From NCBI GenBank assembly GCA_000024525.1, contig CP001769.1:3443001-3507000 (forward strand): a DNA stretch of 64,000 bases. The letters run 5' to 3'. Below the pieces are notes generated by a model. It was given only the letters and a program-made list of their open reading frames with translations. It did not search any database and was not told the origin of the DNA. Positions 35,340 through 44,740 of the stretch are shown piece by piece (positions within the stretch are counted from its first letter, which is position 1; each line of letters begins with the position of its first letter). This DNA is from Spirosoma linguale DSM 74 (GTDB lineage: Bacteria > Bacteroidota > Bacteroidia > Cytophagales > Spirosomataceae). The position numbers were made by a program, and so were the translations under genes.

Positions 35340-35789
35340 TTACCAGGTAAATGAATAGCTGATTCCGGGTGTCGGGTTGACTTTCAGGTCCTGCCCGGGT
35401 GCCTTCAGGACCGCAACGCCCAGCCGTAGATTAAGCCCCTGCCAAACCATCCAGCGAAAGCCTGCTTCGCCCATGACCCCATTTTTACCTTCGTAGTCCC
35501 GATCCAGCCCCCGAACGTAAGACCCGGACGCGTAAAAAGAGGATGGATTTGGCCGTTGCCCAACGGGCAGAAACCAGTACGTTAGCCCTGTCCGGACAAA
35601 CGATGTTGTAACACCCGAGGTAAAGTTGGTGGGGTAATAGCCCGCATGAACGGAGACGTGACTCCGGCGGTATTCGAGCCCGATGGACGGGTTCCGAAAA
35701 CCATTTATACTAACCTCATTGCGGGAAAACCGCTGCGCGAATAAGGGGCCGGTTACGGCCAGAAGAACACCCAAAACCAGCAATTTCAT
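35340..35789 (-). CDS. Small outer-membrane beta-barrel-like protein
   Basis: A 149-aa protein I do not recognise by name. Signal peptide 1-19 (ending PLFAQ). The mature part has alternating hydrophobic strands (SIGLEYRRSHVSVHAGYY; FYASGSYVRGL; GEAGFRWMVWQGLNLRLGVAVL) and ends with a Phe-Thr-Trp C-terminus, suggesting an eight-strand or smaller outer-membrane barrel. No catalytic motif. It is the first gene of a likely pair with DUF4386 (25-base gap). Confidence 0.7.
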   Translation of the reverse strand: MKLLVLGVLLAVTGPLFAQRFSRNEVSINGFRNPSIGLEYRRSHVSVHAGYYPTNFTSGVTTSFVRTGLTYWFLPVGQRPNPSSFYASGSYVRGLDRDYEGKNGVMGEAGFRWMVWQGLNLRLGVAVLKAPGQDLKVNPTPGISYSFTW

Positions 35790-35889
35790 AGCATCTGTTT
35801 GATTAAATCTGATGCTACAAAATTGGCTGGCTTCCCGGCGAATGTACTGGACAAATGTCTAATTCGTACGCTCCCTTCTTTCTAAGGGT

Positions 35890-37503
35890 TTATTTGTAGT
35901 TCCCTACCAAGGTAATAACCGACTTCGGCTCCAGTTGAATGGCGTCGGATGAAACAACCGACTTGGCCAGCGTTTTCGTCTCGCTGGTGGTGTAACTGGT
36001 GAAGCGGCTGTTCCGAATGGCCGGGCCTTTGAGCGGTAAGGTCCTGGCTGTAGAGGTCATGTTGATGCAAACCAGTACGAGTTGCTTTCGGCGTTCGTCT
36101 TTGTAGGCCGACACCATACATTGACCGGCTTCTTTAACGGGATTATTGTCGGCCAGGCGAACGGCGATGCGCTTCATTCCAGGCCGCACAAAGCGGGCAT
36201 AATTACCAAAGGCCCACAGTTGTTTAGAGTCGACCACTTGCCCGTCATTCCGGGCGTTGTCATGGTTTTTATAAGACCCATCGAGACCGTTGATATAGAC
36301 CAGTCCATCACTGTAATTATACGGGTTGATGGCCAGCCACCACTGCCAGGAGGTGACATTGGCCACCGTCAGGTCATTGTGAATAACCTTGGCGACGTAC
36401 AGGCCGTAGTCGATGTTGGTATGGCGCGGCCCACCATTGTACTGACCGCAAATATCGCCGAGCACCCCAAATTCACTCTGCCACAACATCGGGCTTCCAA
36501 CCGCTTTGGCTTGCTGGGCCGCTTTCCGGCGAACATCGACCAGCGTCGAATCCCGGCAGGTTGTGAAGTAGCTGTGATACGCCCAAACCGGCTCAACATT
36601 AGGTAACTTCATTACAGCCGGGGCCTCAGTGGGGGCAAAGAAATAATCCAGCTGGCGGCCCCGGCCACTTTCCGCTTTTGCGTATAAATAGTCGAGCTGA
36701 GCCGTTTCGCCCGTCACAATCCTGGTTTTGGATTGCCGCTGAGAAAGTTTTGCCGATAAGGTTTGCGTGATGGCGGCAATATCGGTGTTTTCGGCGGGGG
36801 AGCCTTCCTGTTTGGCCCGTCCGTTTTTTTCGGCCGTCCACTCCCATTGCGGTTCATTGATGGGACTCAGGTAATCGAGTTTAAAATGATCGGCAACCGT
36901 CGTCAGGAAGTTGGCGAAAGGCTCTATAGCGGTCGGTTTAAGATTAAATGAGCGCCCACCCGGCGAAAATGCCTTCCTATTTCGGGTCATCTGAACGGGC
37001 GCCGAGTTGGTAAAGCCCAATGCGTAACGCACTCCCCGCCGACGGGCGGCCTGCAAAAACCACTGACTCCCTGCCTGTTTCGTCCAGTCGTACCGGCCAT
37101 CCGGATTCAAAAAGCACTCCTCCCGACGCCAGCTATCCGTAATGGAACTACTATCGCCCTGTTCATAACTTCCGGCTCCGATATTAATCCGCCACAACGA
37201 CAGCCCGATTCCTTTTGGTTGCCCGTTAGACAGGGTATCGAGACTGAACAATAAGTCGGCAATTTGATTTTTTTTCGTTTCGTCCTGCCATTTGCCGATG
37301 TACTTTGCCGACCAGCAGTCAGACGCCCCAAAGCTATGAATGGTCTGAAATTCCTCCTGTAGGTTAATTACGACGGGTTCATCAGATACCACCAGATGCC
37401 GGTTCAACAATTCAGTTGGTTGAGCCGGTGGCTCGGTAACCATGATGGTTCCGCTTATGCTGGCCAGTAATGTAAGCAGGGCAATGGTACGTGTCAGGTG
37501 CAT
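35890..37503 (-). CDS. Glycoside hydrolase family 30 (endo-beta-1,6-galactanase-like)
   Basis: A 537-aa secreted hydrolase. Signal peptide 1-20. A (beta/alpha)8 barrel of GH30 runs from ~45 to ~420: it starts with IHSFGASDCWSAKYIG, has the acid/base Glu217 in SPINEPQWEW and the nucleophile Glu344 in WQSEFG. A beta-sandwich domain closes it (LVLVCINMTSTARTLPL...). The family acts on beta-1,6-galactan, beta-1,6-glucan or xylan; the closest resemblance I recall is to endo-beta-1,6-galactanases, but this is not certain. It stands alone, with no SusC/SusD pair nearby, so it is not part of an obvious polysaccharide utilisation locus. Confidence 0.86.
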   Translation of the reverse strand: MHLTRTIALLTLLASISGTIMVTEPPAQPTELLNRHLVVSDEPVVINLQEEFQTIHSFGASDCWSAKYIGKWQDETKKNQIADLLFSLDTLSNGQPKGIGLSLWRINIGAGSYEQGDSSSITDSWRREECFLNPDGRYDWTKQAGSQWFLQAARRRGVRYALGFTNSAPVQMTRNRKAFSPGGRSFNLKPTAIEPFANFLTTVADHFKLDYLSPINEPQWEWTAEKNGRAKQEGSPAENTDIAAITQTLSAKLSQRQSKTRIVTGETAQLDYLYAKAESGRGRQLDYFFAPTEAPAVMKLPNVEPVWAYHSYFTTCRDSTLVDVRRKAAQQAKAVGSPMLWQSEFGVLGDICGQYNGGPRHTNIDYGLYVAKVIHNDLTVANVTSWQWWLAINPYNYSDGLVYINGLDGSYKNHDNARNDGQVVDSKQLWAFGNYARFVRPGMKRIAVRLADNNPVKEAGQCMVSAYKDERRKQLVLVCINMTSTARTLPLKGPAIRNSRFTSYTTSETKTLAKSVVSSDAIQLEPKSVITLVGNYK

Positions 37504-37624
37504 GAAGCAATTGAGGTTTCAGTAAAATCTACTATCTAAATTTAGCCGCCGTCTGAATTCTACTCAGCCCCTCCCCTCTTTTATGCACAAACCGCCCGTT
37601 TTCCCTTTTTCGGTCCTGGAAAAT

Positions 37625-38188
37625 CTATCGGATCTGACCGCGAATACGGCTTAGATGCCGTGGTGTTACTCCCAGAATAGAGGCCAAATGATGGAGTGGT
37701 ACATCTTGTAACAGCTGTGGCTCTTCAGTCATCAATCGTTGATAACGTTCCTCTGCAGTTAGTGTCAGCAAGTTGAATCGACTCTGATCAATGCAGTTAA
37801 TCTGTTCCTCCAACATGCCTACATAAAATCTTTCGAAGGAGACGATCTCCCGCCGAAGTTGATCGAAAGACGGCTTCTGAATGACCCAGATGATGCCATC
37901 AGTTAAAGCCCGAATGGATTCACGGGCGGGCCGTTGCTTTAGAAAACTGCTCAGCGAAACCAAAAAACCATTCGAACCGGTCGTGTAGGTGGTAATTTCC
38001 TCGCCGTCCCGTGCGCAGAAATAGTGAAACAACCCGTGCTCGACAAACCCCAGCTGCTGGCTAATCTGTCCTTCGCGCAGATAGAAACTACCCCTCGTCA
38101 ATTCCTGCCGTGAAAACGATTGGGCAATGGTCGTCTGCTGGTCCGGGTTGAAACCGTTCTCACCGAAAAACAAGCGTAACTTTTCCAT
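37625..38188 (-). CDS. Crp/Fnr-family transcriptional regulator
   Basis: A 187-aa regulator. A cyclic-nucleotide-binding-like beta-barrel (20-110: LTRGSFYLREGQISQQLGFVEHG and DGEEITTYTTGSNGFLVSLS) is followed by a long helix and a C-terminal winged helix-turn-helix (155-185: HHLASILGVTPRHLSRIRGQ). It lacks the FNR cysteines and a clear cAMP-binding signature, so its effector is unknown. Similar Bacteroidota proteins react to redox or stress cues. It lies alone between the GH30 gene and a PAS kinase gene, both on the same strand. Confidence 0.9.
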   Translation of the reverse strand: MEKLRLFFGENGFNPDQQTTIAQSFSRQELTRGSFYLREGQISQQLGFVEHGLFHYFCARDGEEITTYTTGSNGFLVSLSSFLKQRPARESIRALTDGIIWVIQKPSFDQLRREIVSFERFYVGMLEEQINCIDQSRFNLLTLTAEERYQRLMTEEPQLLQDVPLHHLASILGVTPRHLSRIRGQIR

Positions 38189-38256
38189 CAGTATTAAGAA
38201 TGTCTAAAACAAGCGTACTAAACCGTTACCGCGATCTGCCATCAAGGCTCCAAATT

Positions 38257-39867
38257 TCAGCCGATATAAGCGGGCAGATAGATTGTAAAGGTGGTACCTT
38301 TTCCCAGCTCGCTCTGCACCCGAATGGCGCCACCATGCTGCTCTACAACTTTTTTGACTACGGCCAGGCCAACTCCGGTTCCATCAAACTCCTGCCGGGT
38401 ATGCAATCGTTTGAAAACTTCAAAAACAAGGTCTGCATGTTTTTGATCAAATCCAATACCATTGTCCGCTACGCTGACTACCCAAAACAACTGTTGGTTC
38501 GCGGGTAAATCCTGTTGTACATCAGCAGGTAAATCGACGGCTTTCGTCCCCCGCGCCAAAACGGTTATTAAGGGTGGTACCGGCCGACCATCCTCATCGG
38601 TGCGGTAGAACTTAAGGGCATTGGACAGTAAATTTTGAAAGAGCTGTCGCAACTGAAACCGGTCGCCGATCAGATCGGGTAATGGATGACCACCACCCAA
38701 TTCGATTCGTGCATGGGTGTGCTGAATGGGATGCCATAAATCCTCTATAATGTCCTCCAGCAGTCGGGTCAGCGAAAACGAGTGAAACATATCCCGCTGG
38801 GACGCAATCCGGGAGTAATCGAGCAAATCCCTGATCAGCGAAGACATTCGCTCGGCTGCCGACTGCATCCGGTCAATCATGTACTGTCCCTCGGCGTCCA
38901 GCAAAGGAGAATACTGCTCTTTCAGAATGTCGCCAAAGGCCTGAATTTTGCGCAGTGGCTCCTGTAAGTCGTGCGAAGCGATATAGGCAAAAGACTGAAG
39001 ATCTTCGTTGGACCGCTTAAGTTCTGTGTTGGCGGCTTCAAGCTGCTGCCGGTAATGGCGATTTTCGGAGATGTTCATGTTCGAAATAACAACCCCATCG
39101 CCCGACCGCGCTGTCATTCGGAGCCACCACTGTTCTCCGATGTTAAACTCGGTCAGGTCTGGCTCGCCCGTTTCGACTACCCGAATGTATTTAATGAAAT
39201 CCTGCTTCAGCTGCTCCGTTGAAGCCACCTCCGTAAACGTTTGATTCATGATCGGCTCAGCCAGATCACCCCACATCAGTTTGGCACGTCGGTTAGCCAT
39301 TACCGTCCGAAAATCAACAATTTTATTATTCGAATCCCGAATAGCTTCGTGCAGCGATATGGCAGCCTGAACGTGGTCGAGCACCGTCTGAAACAGGTCT
39401 GCCTGTCTTTTCAATGCCAGTTCGGCCTGTTTGCTGTCGGTCACGTTCATGAATGTGACCACAACGGTCTCCGGCTCCTGAAGTACGGCAGACACCGTAA
39501 ACCAAGCCTCCAACCCCTTATCGTCTTTGTAGTACTGGGTTGTCTGCTCCGGCTTTCCGGTCGTTACAACCCGTACGTAGATGTCGAACAGGCCCGATTC
39601 GAGATTACCGGGAAACGTTTCCAATAGCCGCGTCCCAATGATCTTATCGGGAGTCATGGCTAAACTCTGCTCAACGGACTTATTGGCTGTTTGCATTCGA
39701 AAATCCACGATCTGGCCGTTGTCATCCCGAATGGCTGTCATAGAAACTATACTATTCAATGACGCATCAAAGGCAGCCAATGCCAGACGAACCGCTTCGG
39801 GCGATCGATTTAACACACCATCGGAAGGCCATTGATCGTGCATCTCAGGGACAGATGATGGACTCAT
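38257..39867 (-). CDS. PAS-domain sensor histidine kinase (soluble)
   Basis: A 536-aa kinase without membrane segments. Two PAS domains lie at about 25-150 and 155-275 (FQTVLDHVQAAISLHEAIRD and IRVVETGEPDLTEF in the second). The HisKA domain has His299 (AYIASHDLQEPLRKIQ), and the HATPase region has NALKFYR (N box), VADNGIGFD and GTGVGLAVVKK. The type resembles bacteriophytochrome-associated and photo/redox-sensing kinases lacking a chromophore domain. No response regulator is adjacent. The minus-strand upstream region has no clear promoter box. Confidence 0.9.
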   Translation of the reverse strand: MSPSSVPEMHDQWPSDGVLNRSPEAVRLALAAFDASLNSIVSMTAIRDDNGQIVDFRMQTANKSVEQSLAMTPDKIIGTRLLETFPGNLESGLFDIYVRVVTTGKPEQTTQYYKDDKGLEAWFTVSAVLQEPETVVVTFMNVTDSKQAELALKRQADLFQTVLDHVQAAISLHEAIRDSNNKIVDFRTVMANRRAKLMWGDLAEPIMNQTFTEVASTEQLKQDFIKYIRVVETGEPDLTEFNIGEQWWLRMTARSGDGVVISNMNISENRHYRQQLEAANTELKRSNEDLQSFAYIASHDLQEPLRKIQAFGDILKEQYSPLLDAEGQYMIDRMQSAAERMSSLIRDLLDYSRIASQRDMFHSFSLTRLLEDIIEDLWHPIQHTHARIELGGGHPLPDLIGDRFQLRQLFQNLLSNALKFYRTDEDGRPVPPLITVLARGTKAVDLPADVQQDLPANQQLFWVVSVADNGIGFDQKHADLVFEVFKRLHTRQEFDGTGVGLAVVKKVVEQHGGAIRVQSELGKGTTFTIYLPAYIG

Positions 39868-40011
39868 TTTTTTACCGTTTATGTAGTCAAAAAATAACCT
39901 GTGGGGTTATAAAAGGCTCGATTAATGACAATTGTTTCTTAAAAAGCCCTGCTCCTACGGAATAACCTGACCAGTTTCTGGAAACATGACGGCTCAAGAC
40001 AATGTTCCTGC

Positions 40012-41904
40012 TTATTTTATCAACTCCAGCACGAGCGCCGATTTAGCCGGAAGCTTTATCATTTTCAGGTCCGTGAGCAGGGCGTCGGTTTGTACATTTC
40101 GCGCCGATGTAAATCCGTTCATTCGTTCGGCAAAGCGCGATGTATCGAGCGATATTTCTTTATCGCCGGTGTTGGAAGCAACCATTACCGTTTTACTAGC
40201 GTCGTGCCGGAAATAGACGTATGTTCCTTCCTGCGGTACAAACTGTGTAAGTTTTCCGACTTGGAGAACGGGATTGTTACGTCGGTATGTAGCCAGTTTA
40301 CGGACATATTGAACGGCTTCATTTTCGCGATCAGTCCGTCCGGCGGCTTCAAACTTGTTTTCTTTATCGCCCGGAAAACCGCCCGGAAAATCTTTCCTGA
40401 CTTCGGCATCACTGGGATTTTTGGTGCCTTTCATCAGGATTTCCGTACCGTAATACCAGTGCGGAATACCGCGCGTAGTCAGGAGCCAGGTAACGCCCAG
40501 CTTGTATTTATCGAAATCCTCACCGATCACCGACAGATAGCGGTCGGTATCGTGGTTCTCCAGAAACGTAACCAGCTTATTGGGATCAGCATAGACATCA
40601 TCCTGAGCGAGTACCTGATGAATACGGTTTACGCCCGAGTCCCAATCGAATCGCTGATTCAGGGCGTCGTTGAAGGCATTATACAGCACAAAGTCCAGAG
40701 CGCCCGGCTGGTTGCTTTTAAACGGAAACCCAACGGTGTTCTTCACAAAAAAAGCCTGTCCAACCGGATTATTGACCACCGATTCGCCGAAGAGGTGGAT
40801 TTTCGGGTACTCGTCCATAAGCGCTTTGTTGCAGCGATTCAGGAAATCGAGGTCGTTGTACTTGTAAGTATCAATGCGCCAAGCATCCAGGCTGAACATT
40901 TCCGTCGACCAGATAGCGTGCTGGATCAGGAAGTTCGCTACGAAGGGATTTCGCTGGTTCAGGTCAGGCAGGAATGGCGTAAACCAGCCATCCAGAAGCG
41001 TTTTTTTGTCGGCCGTTGCGCCGTGTGGATCGTAAAGAGACTGTTCCTTGTGAGTAGAGCCCGTGTAGGTTGGCCATACATTGACCCAATCCTTCATGGG
41101 TTTATCCTTGAAAAACCAGTGGTCATCGCTAATGTGGTTATAGACCGCGTCCTGCACCAGTTTCATCCCCCGCTTGTGCAGAGCCGACGCCAGTTCAACG
41201 TAGCCCGCAATGCCGCCAAATCGCTTATCGATCTGGTAATGATCAGTAAAATGATAGCCGTGATACCCCGCCTGGTTACGGTCTGGCCCTTCTTTCTTCA
41301 GGGTTTCGTCGTTGTCGATTACGGGTGTAAGCCAGAGAGCCGTAACGCCAAGGTCTTTTAAATAATCGAGGTGGTTGATAATCCCCGTAAAATCACCCCC
41401 GTGCCGTAGATACGGATTTTTGGTGTCGGCCTGGGTGTCGAGCATATCAGGGAATTTGTCGTTGGACGGGTCGCCATTGGCAAATCGGTCGGGCATGATC
41501 AGGTAGATAAAATCGGCAGCCGTTACCCCCTGCCCTTTCGGCGATCTGTCGCGGGCTTTTAATTCAAACGGCTGAGTAAGCGTCTGTCCTCCGCGCTTTC
41601 CAACAATGGTTAGCGTTCCGGCTTTGGCTGTTGGAGCAATTGTTAAATCCAAAAATGCATAATTTGGATTCTCGACCGTGTGCGCCTTTACCAGCTTCAC
41701 CCCGGCATAATTAATCGTGTAGGTCAGGCTCCCGGCATTAGGGCCGTAAACAAGCAGTTGAAGGTTTGGATTCTTCATGCCAACCCACCAGTTTGTTGGG
41801 TTGATCCGCTGAATTCGGGCACTCTGCGCCATCGCGGCTGACAGGCCCGCGAGAAACACAACTACCGCTACTATTTTTATTCGTGTAGTAAACTGAGTAT
41901 ACAT
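40012..41904 (-). CDS. Secreted neopullulanase / cyclomaltodextrinase (GH13)
   Basis: A 630-aa alpha-glucan hydrolase. Signal peptide 1-26 (ending AMAQ). An N-terminal cyclomaltodextrinase immunoglobulin-like domain (28-118) precedes the GH13 barrel, which opens with IYLIMPDRFANGDP. Catalytic residues: nucleophile Asp345 (AWRIDTYKY), acid/base Glu374 (LFGESVV) and the stabilising Asp452 (FLENHDTDR). A C-terminal beta domain ends the protein. The order matches SusA-type neopullulanases that cut maltodextrins in the periplasm. It is divergent from a second GH13 gene; shared upstream DNA has a -7 box for each gene. Confidence 0.93.
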   Translation of the reverse strand: MYTQFTTRIKIVAVVVFLAGLSAAMAQSARIQRINPTNWWVGMKNPNLQLLVYGPNAGSLTYTINYAGVKLVKAHTVENPNYAFLDLTIAPTAKAGTLTIVGKRGGQTLTQPFELKARDRSPKGQGVTAADFIYLIMPDRFANGDPSNDKFPDMLDTQADTKNPYLRHGGDFTGIINHLDYLKDLGVTALWLTPVIDNDETLKKEGPDRNQAGYHGYHFTDHYQIDKRFGGIAGYVELASALHKRGMKLVQDAVYNHISDDHWFFKDKPMKDWVNVWPTYTGSTHKEQSLYDPHGATADKKTLLDGWFTPFLPDLNQRNPFVANFLIQHAIWSTEMFSLDAWRIDTYKYNDLDFLNRCNKALMDEYPKIHLFGESVVNNPVGQAFFVKNTVGFPFKSNQPGALDFVLYNAFNDALNQRFDWDSGVNRIHQVLAQDDVYADPNKLVTFLENHDTDRYLSVIGEDFDKYKLGVTWLLTTRGIPHWYYGTEILMKGTKNPSDAEVRKDFPGGFPGDKENKFEAAGRTDRENEAVQYVRKLATYRRNNPVLQVGKLTQFVPQEGTYVYFRHDASKTVMVASNTGDKEISLDTSRFAERMNGFTSARNVQTDALLTDLKMIKLPAKSALVLELIK

Positions 41905-41951
41905 AAGCGTATTGATTTCTAATTCTGACTAAAAATAATACAACAATAACG

Positions 41952-41959
41952 CAAAAATA
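41952..41959 (-). promoter_or_regulatory. Candidate -7 box of the neopullulanase gene
   Basis: The minus strand reads TATTTTTG (TAnnTTTG), 47 bases upstream of the ATG at 41904. A TTTG is nearby (41978-41975, minus) at slightly short spacing. Confidence 0.45.
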
Positions 41960-41986
41960 AGCCAGTATTTTCGCCAAAAAAGGCCA

Positions 41987-41994
41987 TAGTTTTG
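41987..41994 (+). promoter_or_regulatory. Candidate -7 box of the second GH13 gene
   Basis: TAGTTTTG matches TAnnTTTG, 46 bases upstream of the ATG at 42041. Together with the minus-strand box it forms a compact divergent promoter region. Confidence 0.5.
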
Positions 41995-42040
41995 CGTCTG
42001 CATCCTGAAAGGTCGTTGTACCCTGATTAACGCTGAGCTT

Positions 42041-43765
42041 ATGCATACATCCTCTGTTGTCCCGGTAATGGATAAACTGATTATCTATCAGATTTTTACC
42101 CGTCTGTTTGGCAATCAAAATACCACCAACATATACAATGGCACGTATGCAGAAAACGGTGCCGGTAAATTCAACGATATCAACGAAGCAGCCTTGCAGT
42201 CGATCCGTCAGTTTGGCGTTTCGCACGTCTGGTTTACCGGAATAGTGGAGCACGCTACGCAAACCGACTACTCAACGTTCGGTATTAAACCCGACGACCC
42301 GGCAGTTGTAAAAGGTCGGGCAGGCTCCCCCTATGCTGTTAAAGATTATTACGACGTCGACCCTGACCTGGCGGTTGATGTGCCCAATCGAATGGCCGAA
42401 TTTGAGGCCCTTGTTCAACGTACCCACGCTCACGGCCTGAAAGTTATCATCGACTTTGTCCCGAACCACGTAGCCCGGCAATATGGGTCGGATGCCCGGT
42501 CCGGTGACGTTGTCGATCTGGGTGAGACCGACGATACTTCGGTCCATTTTTCACCGAACAACAATTTTTATTACCTGCCGGGTGAGCCCTTTGTTGCTCC
42601 GGAAGCCGGGAACATACCTCACGCTGGTTCACCTATTCACGAATACCCGGCCAAAGTGACCGGCAGCGGCTCTATAACGGCCCGGCCCGACATCAACGAC
42701 TGGTACGAAACCGTTAAGCTTAACTACGGTATCAATATATTCGACGGGAGCCGTCATTTCGATCCCATTCCGGATACCTGGCACAAGATGCTCGATATTC
42801 TGTTTTTCTGGGCGGCTAAAGGAATTGACGGGTTCCGATGTGATATGGCGCACATGGTTCCGGTCGAGTTTTGGCACTGGGCCATTGGCCGGGTCAAACA
42901 ACGGTATCCCCGCCTGATTTTCATCGCTGAAATTTATGATCCCGGCCTTTACCGCTCTTTCATTTTTGAAGGTGGGTTCGATTATCTCTACGATAAGGTA
43001 GGCCTATATGATGCGCTCCGGCGGCTTATGGAGGGCCACGGCTCCTGCTACGAGCTAACCCGTGTGTGGCAGCAGGAATCGGGCGATTTCGCCCAGCACA
43101 TGCTCCGGTTTCTGGAAACCCATGACGAACAGCGCATTGCGTCGCGTTTTTTTGCCAACGACCCCTGGAGCGCTGTCCCTGCCATGACGCTGACGGCCAC
43201 CATGCACACCGGCCCAACGCTGCTTTATTTCGGACAGGAAGTAGGGGTCCGGGCCGAAGGGTCGGAAGGCTTCAGTGGCGATGATGGAAGGACGACCATA
43301 TTTGATTACTGGGGGCTGACCGACTGGCAGGGCTGGCTCAACAAAGGTCGCTATGATGGAGCGGGACTAACCGACGACCAGCGGAACCTACGCTCTTTCT
43401 ACCAACGGTTAAACCACCTCGTAAACGGGTCCGATGCCATTCAGAACGGCTATTTCTATGACCTACAATACGTAAACGATAATGGACAGAGCACGGGTTA
43501 CGATGCCCATCGCGTATACAGTTACCTGCGGTACACAGATCGCCAGAAACTGTTGATCGTCTGTAATTTTTCTCAGCACCTAACGTACGAAACCAACATC
43601 AAAATTCCAGAGGCAGCGTTCGATGCCATGGGTATAAACCCTTCCAGAACGCTGCGGCTGAGCGATATTTTCCTGACAGATATGCAGCTTGAAGCAGTTG
43701 GACGTAGCGGCATCCCCCTGGAGCTTCCTCCTCGTTGTGTGCGGGTGCTGGAAATAAAATTGTAG
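42041..43765 (+). CDS. Alpha-amylase family protein (GH13), probably cytosolic
   Basis: A 574-aa GH13 enzyme with no signal peptide. The barrel starts at LIIYQIFTRLFGN. Catalytic residues: nucleophile Asp268 (GFRCDMAHMV), acid/base Glu297 (IFIAEIYDP), stabilising Asp362 (FLETHDEQR). A C-terminal all-beta domain follows. It probably acts on maltodextrins taken up into the cell, complementing the secreted neopullulanase that is encoded divergently. Start: ATG 42041 is used; ATG 42068 (MDKLIIYQ) is an alternative that would cut nine residues and no domain. The subfamily and product are not certain. Confidence 0.9.
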   Translation: MHTSSVVPVMDKLIIYQIFTRLFGNQNTTNIYNGTYAENGAGKFNDINEAALQSIRQFGVSHVWFTGIVEHATQTDYSTFGIKPDDPAVVKGRAGSPYAVKDYYDVDPDLAVDVPNRMAEFEALVQRTHAHGLKVIIDFVPNHVARQYGSDARSGDVVDLGETDDTSVHFSPNNNFYYLPGEPFVAPEAGNIPHAGSPIHEYPAKVTGSGSITARPDINDWYETVKLNYGINIFDGSRHFDPIPDTWHKMLDILFFWAAKGIDGFRCDMAHMVPVEFWHWAIGRVKQRYPRLIFIAEIYDPGLYRSFIFEGGFDYLYDKVGLYDALRRLMEGHGSCYELTRVWQQESGDFAQHMLRFLETHDEQRIASRFFANDPWSAVPAMTLTATMHTGPTLLYFGQEVGVRAEGSEGFSGDDGRTTIFDYWGLTDWQGWLNKGRYDGAGLTDDQRNLRSFYQRLNHLVNGSDAIQNGYFYDLQYVNDNGQSTGYDAHRVYSYLRYTDRQKLLIVCNFSQHLTYETNIKIPEAAFDAMGINPSRTLRLSDIFLTDMQLEAVGRSGIPLELPPRCVRVLEIKL

Positions 43766-43770
43766 ATTTG
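43763..43770 (+). promoter_or_regulatory. Candidate -7 box of the DUF1460 gene
   Basis: TAGATTTG overlaps the TAG stop codon of the upstream amylase gene and lies 58 bases before the ATG at 43829. Confidence 0.4.
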
Positions 43771-43828
43771 TGGTACTTTTTAGCTGTAACTGCGTCCACA
43801 GCCTACAGCCGAAAATTCCGGCTCTTCT

Positions 43829-44698
43829 ATGATAAAACTGTCTACTACACTTTTCCTGTTATTTCTATCACTCGTCGTTGTTCAGGCACAGGATACCACA
43901 GCCAGCGAGTTCCGTTCGTTGACACTGACAACGGGCAAAACCCCCGCCGAAACGGCCATACTGACCGGGAAACAATTTCTGGGGAGACCCTATGTTCCCT
44001 ATACTCTCGATCAGACGCCTACGGAACAGTTGGTTGTCAATTTTCGCGAGTTTGACTGTACAACTTATTTAGAGAGCGTTCTGGCACTGACGCTTGCCCT
44101 GCATGATGCCGGCAGCAAGACAGGCCCTTCAGAGCAAGCCTTTCGGAATTACCTGACCCGGTTCCGGTATCGAAACGGTCGAATTGATGGGTACGCCAGC
44201 CGATTGCATTATTTCTCCGACTGGCTGCGCGATAATGAGCGTAAAGGACTGATTACCGATGTCAGCAGCGAACTCCCCGGCAGCATCACGGTTGCCAAAC
44301 CGGTTTCGTACATGACCTCATCCATGTACAAATACCCTCAATTGCGTGACCCGAATACCTTTAAACAGGTGGCACTTACCGAAGCCTCTTTGAGCCAGCA
44401 ATCATTCTCCTTTATTCCGGCAAAGAATATCCGGCAGGCAGAGGCTCAGTTGCAGGACGGTGATATTGTCATGCTGCTTGCAGCACGACCGGGTCTTGAT
44501 ATGCGACACGTTGGGTTCGCCGTTAGACAACCCAACGGGCGAATGCATCTCATGCACGCTTCCTCCGACCAGAGTGCAGTCGTCATTTCGCCTTATCCGA
44601 TCAGCGATTACGTCCAATTGCATAAACGGCTATCGGGCATACGGGTAGCCCGTCTGCGATCCAATACGACCCCTGCCGTGGCGGTGGGCGGCAAGTAA
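43829..44698 (+). CDS. DUF1460 secreted amidase-like protein
   Basis: A 289-aa protein with signal peptide 1-20 (ending VVQAQ). It matches DUF1460, a NlpC/P60-like papain fold family thought to cut N-acetylmuramoyl-L-alanine or gamma-D-Glu-diaminopimelate bonds of peptidoglycan. The likely nucleophile is Cys77 in REFDCTTYLE; histidines lie in DMRHVGFAV and in RMHLMHASS. It is expected in the periplasm. It follows the GH13 gene by 63 bases in the same direction but the role differs, so co-transcription may be incidental. A propeller lipoprotein gene follows after 42 bases and may be co-expressed. Confidence 0.86.
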   Translation: MIKLSTTLFLLFLSLVVVQAQDTTASEFRSLTLTTGKTPAETAILTGKQFLGRPYVPYTLDQTPTEQLVVNFREFDCTTYLESVLALTLALHDAGSKTGPSEQAFRNYLTRFRYRNGRIDGYASRLHYFSDWLRDNERKGLITDVSSELPGSITVAKPVSYMTSSMYKYPQLRDPNTFKQVALTEASLSQQSFSFIPAKNIRQAEAQLQDGDIVMLLAARPGLDMRHVGFAVRQPNGRMHLMHASSDQSAVVISPYPISDYVQLHKRLSGIRVARLRSNTTPAVAVGGK

Positions 44699-44740
44699 CG
44701 TCTGGTCAACAACCCACACCGGACGTCTTACACCATACGA

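Noticed and set aside
40090-41361. 423-codon plus-strand open frame inside the neopullulanase gene
   Set aside because: It is antisense to a fully recognisable GH13 enzyme and has no family features of its own.
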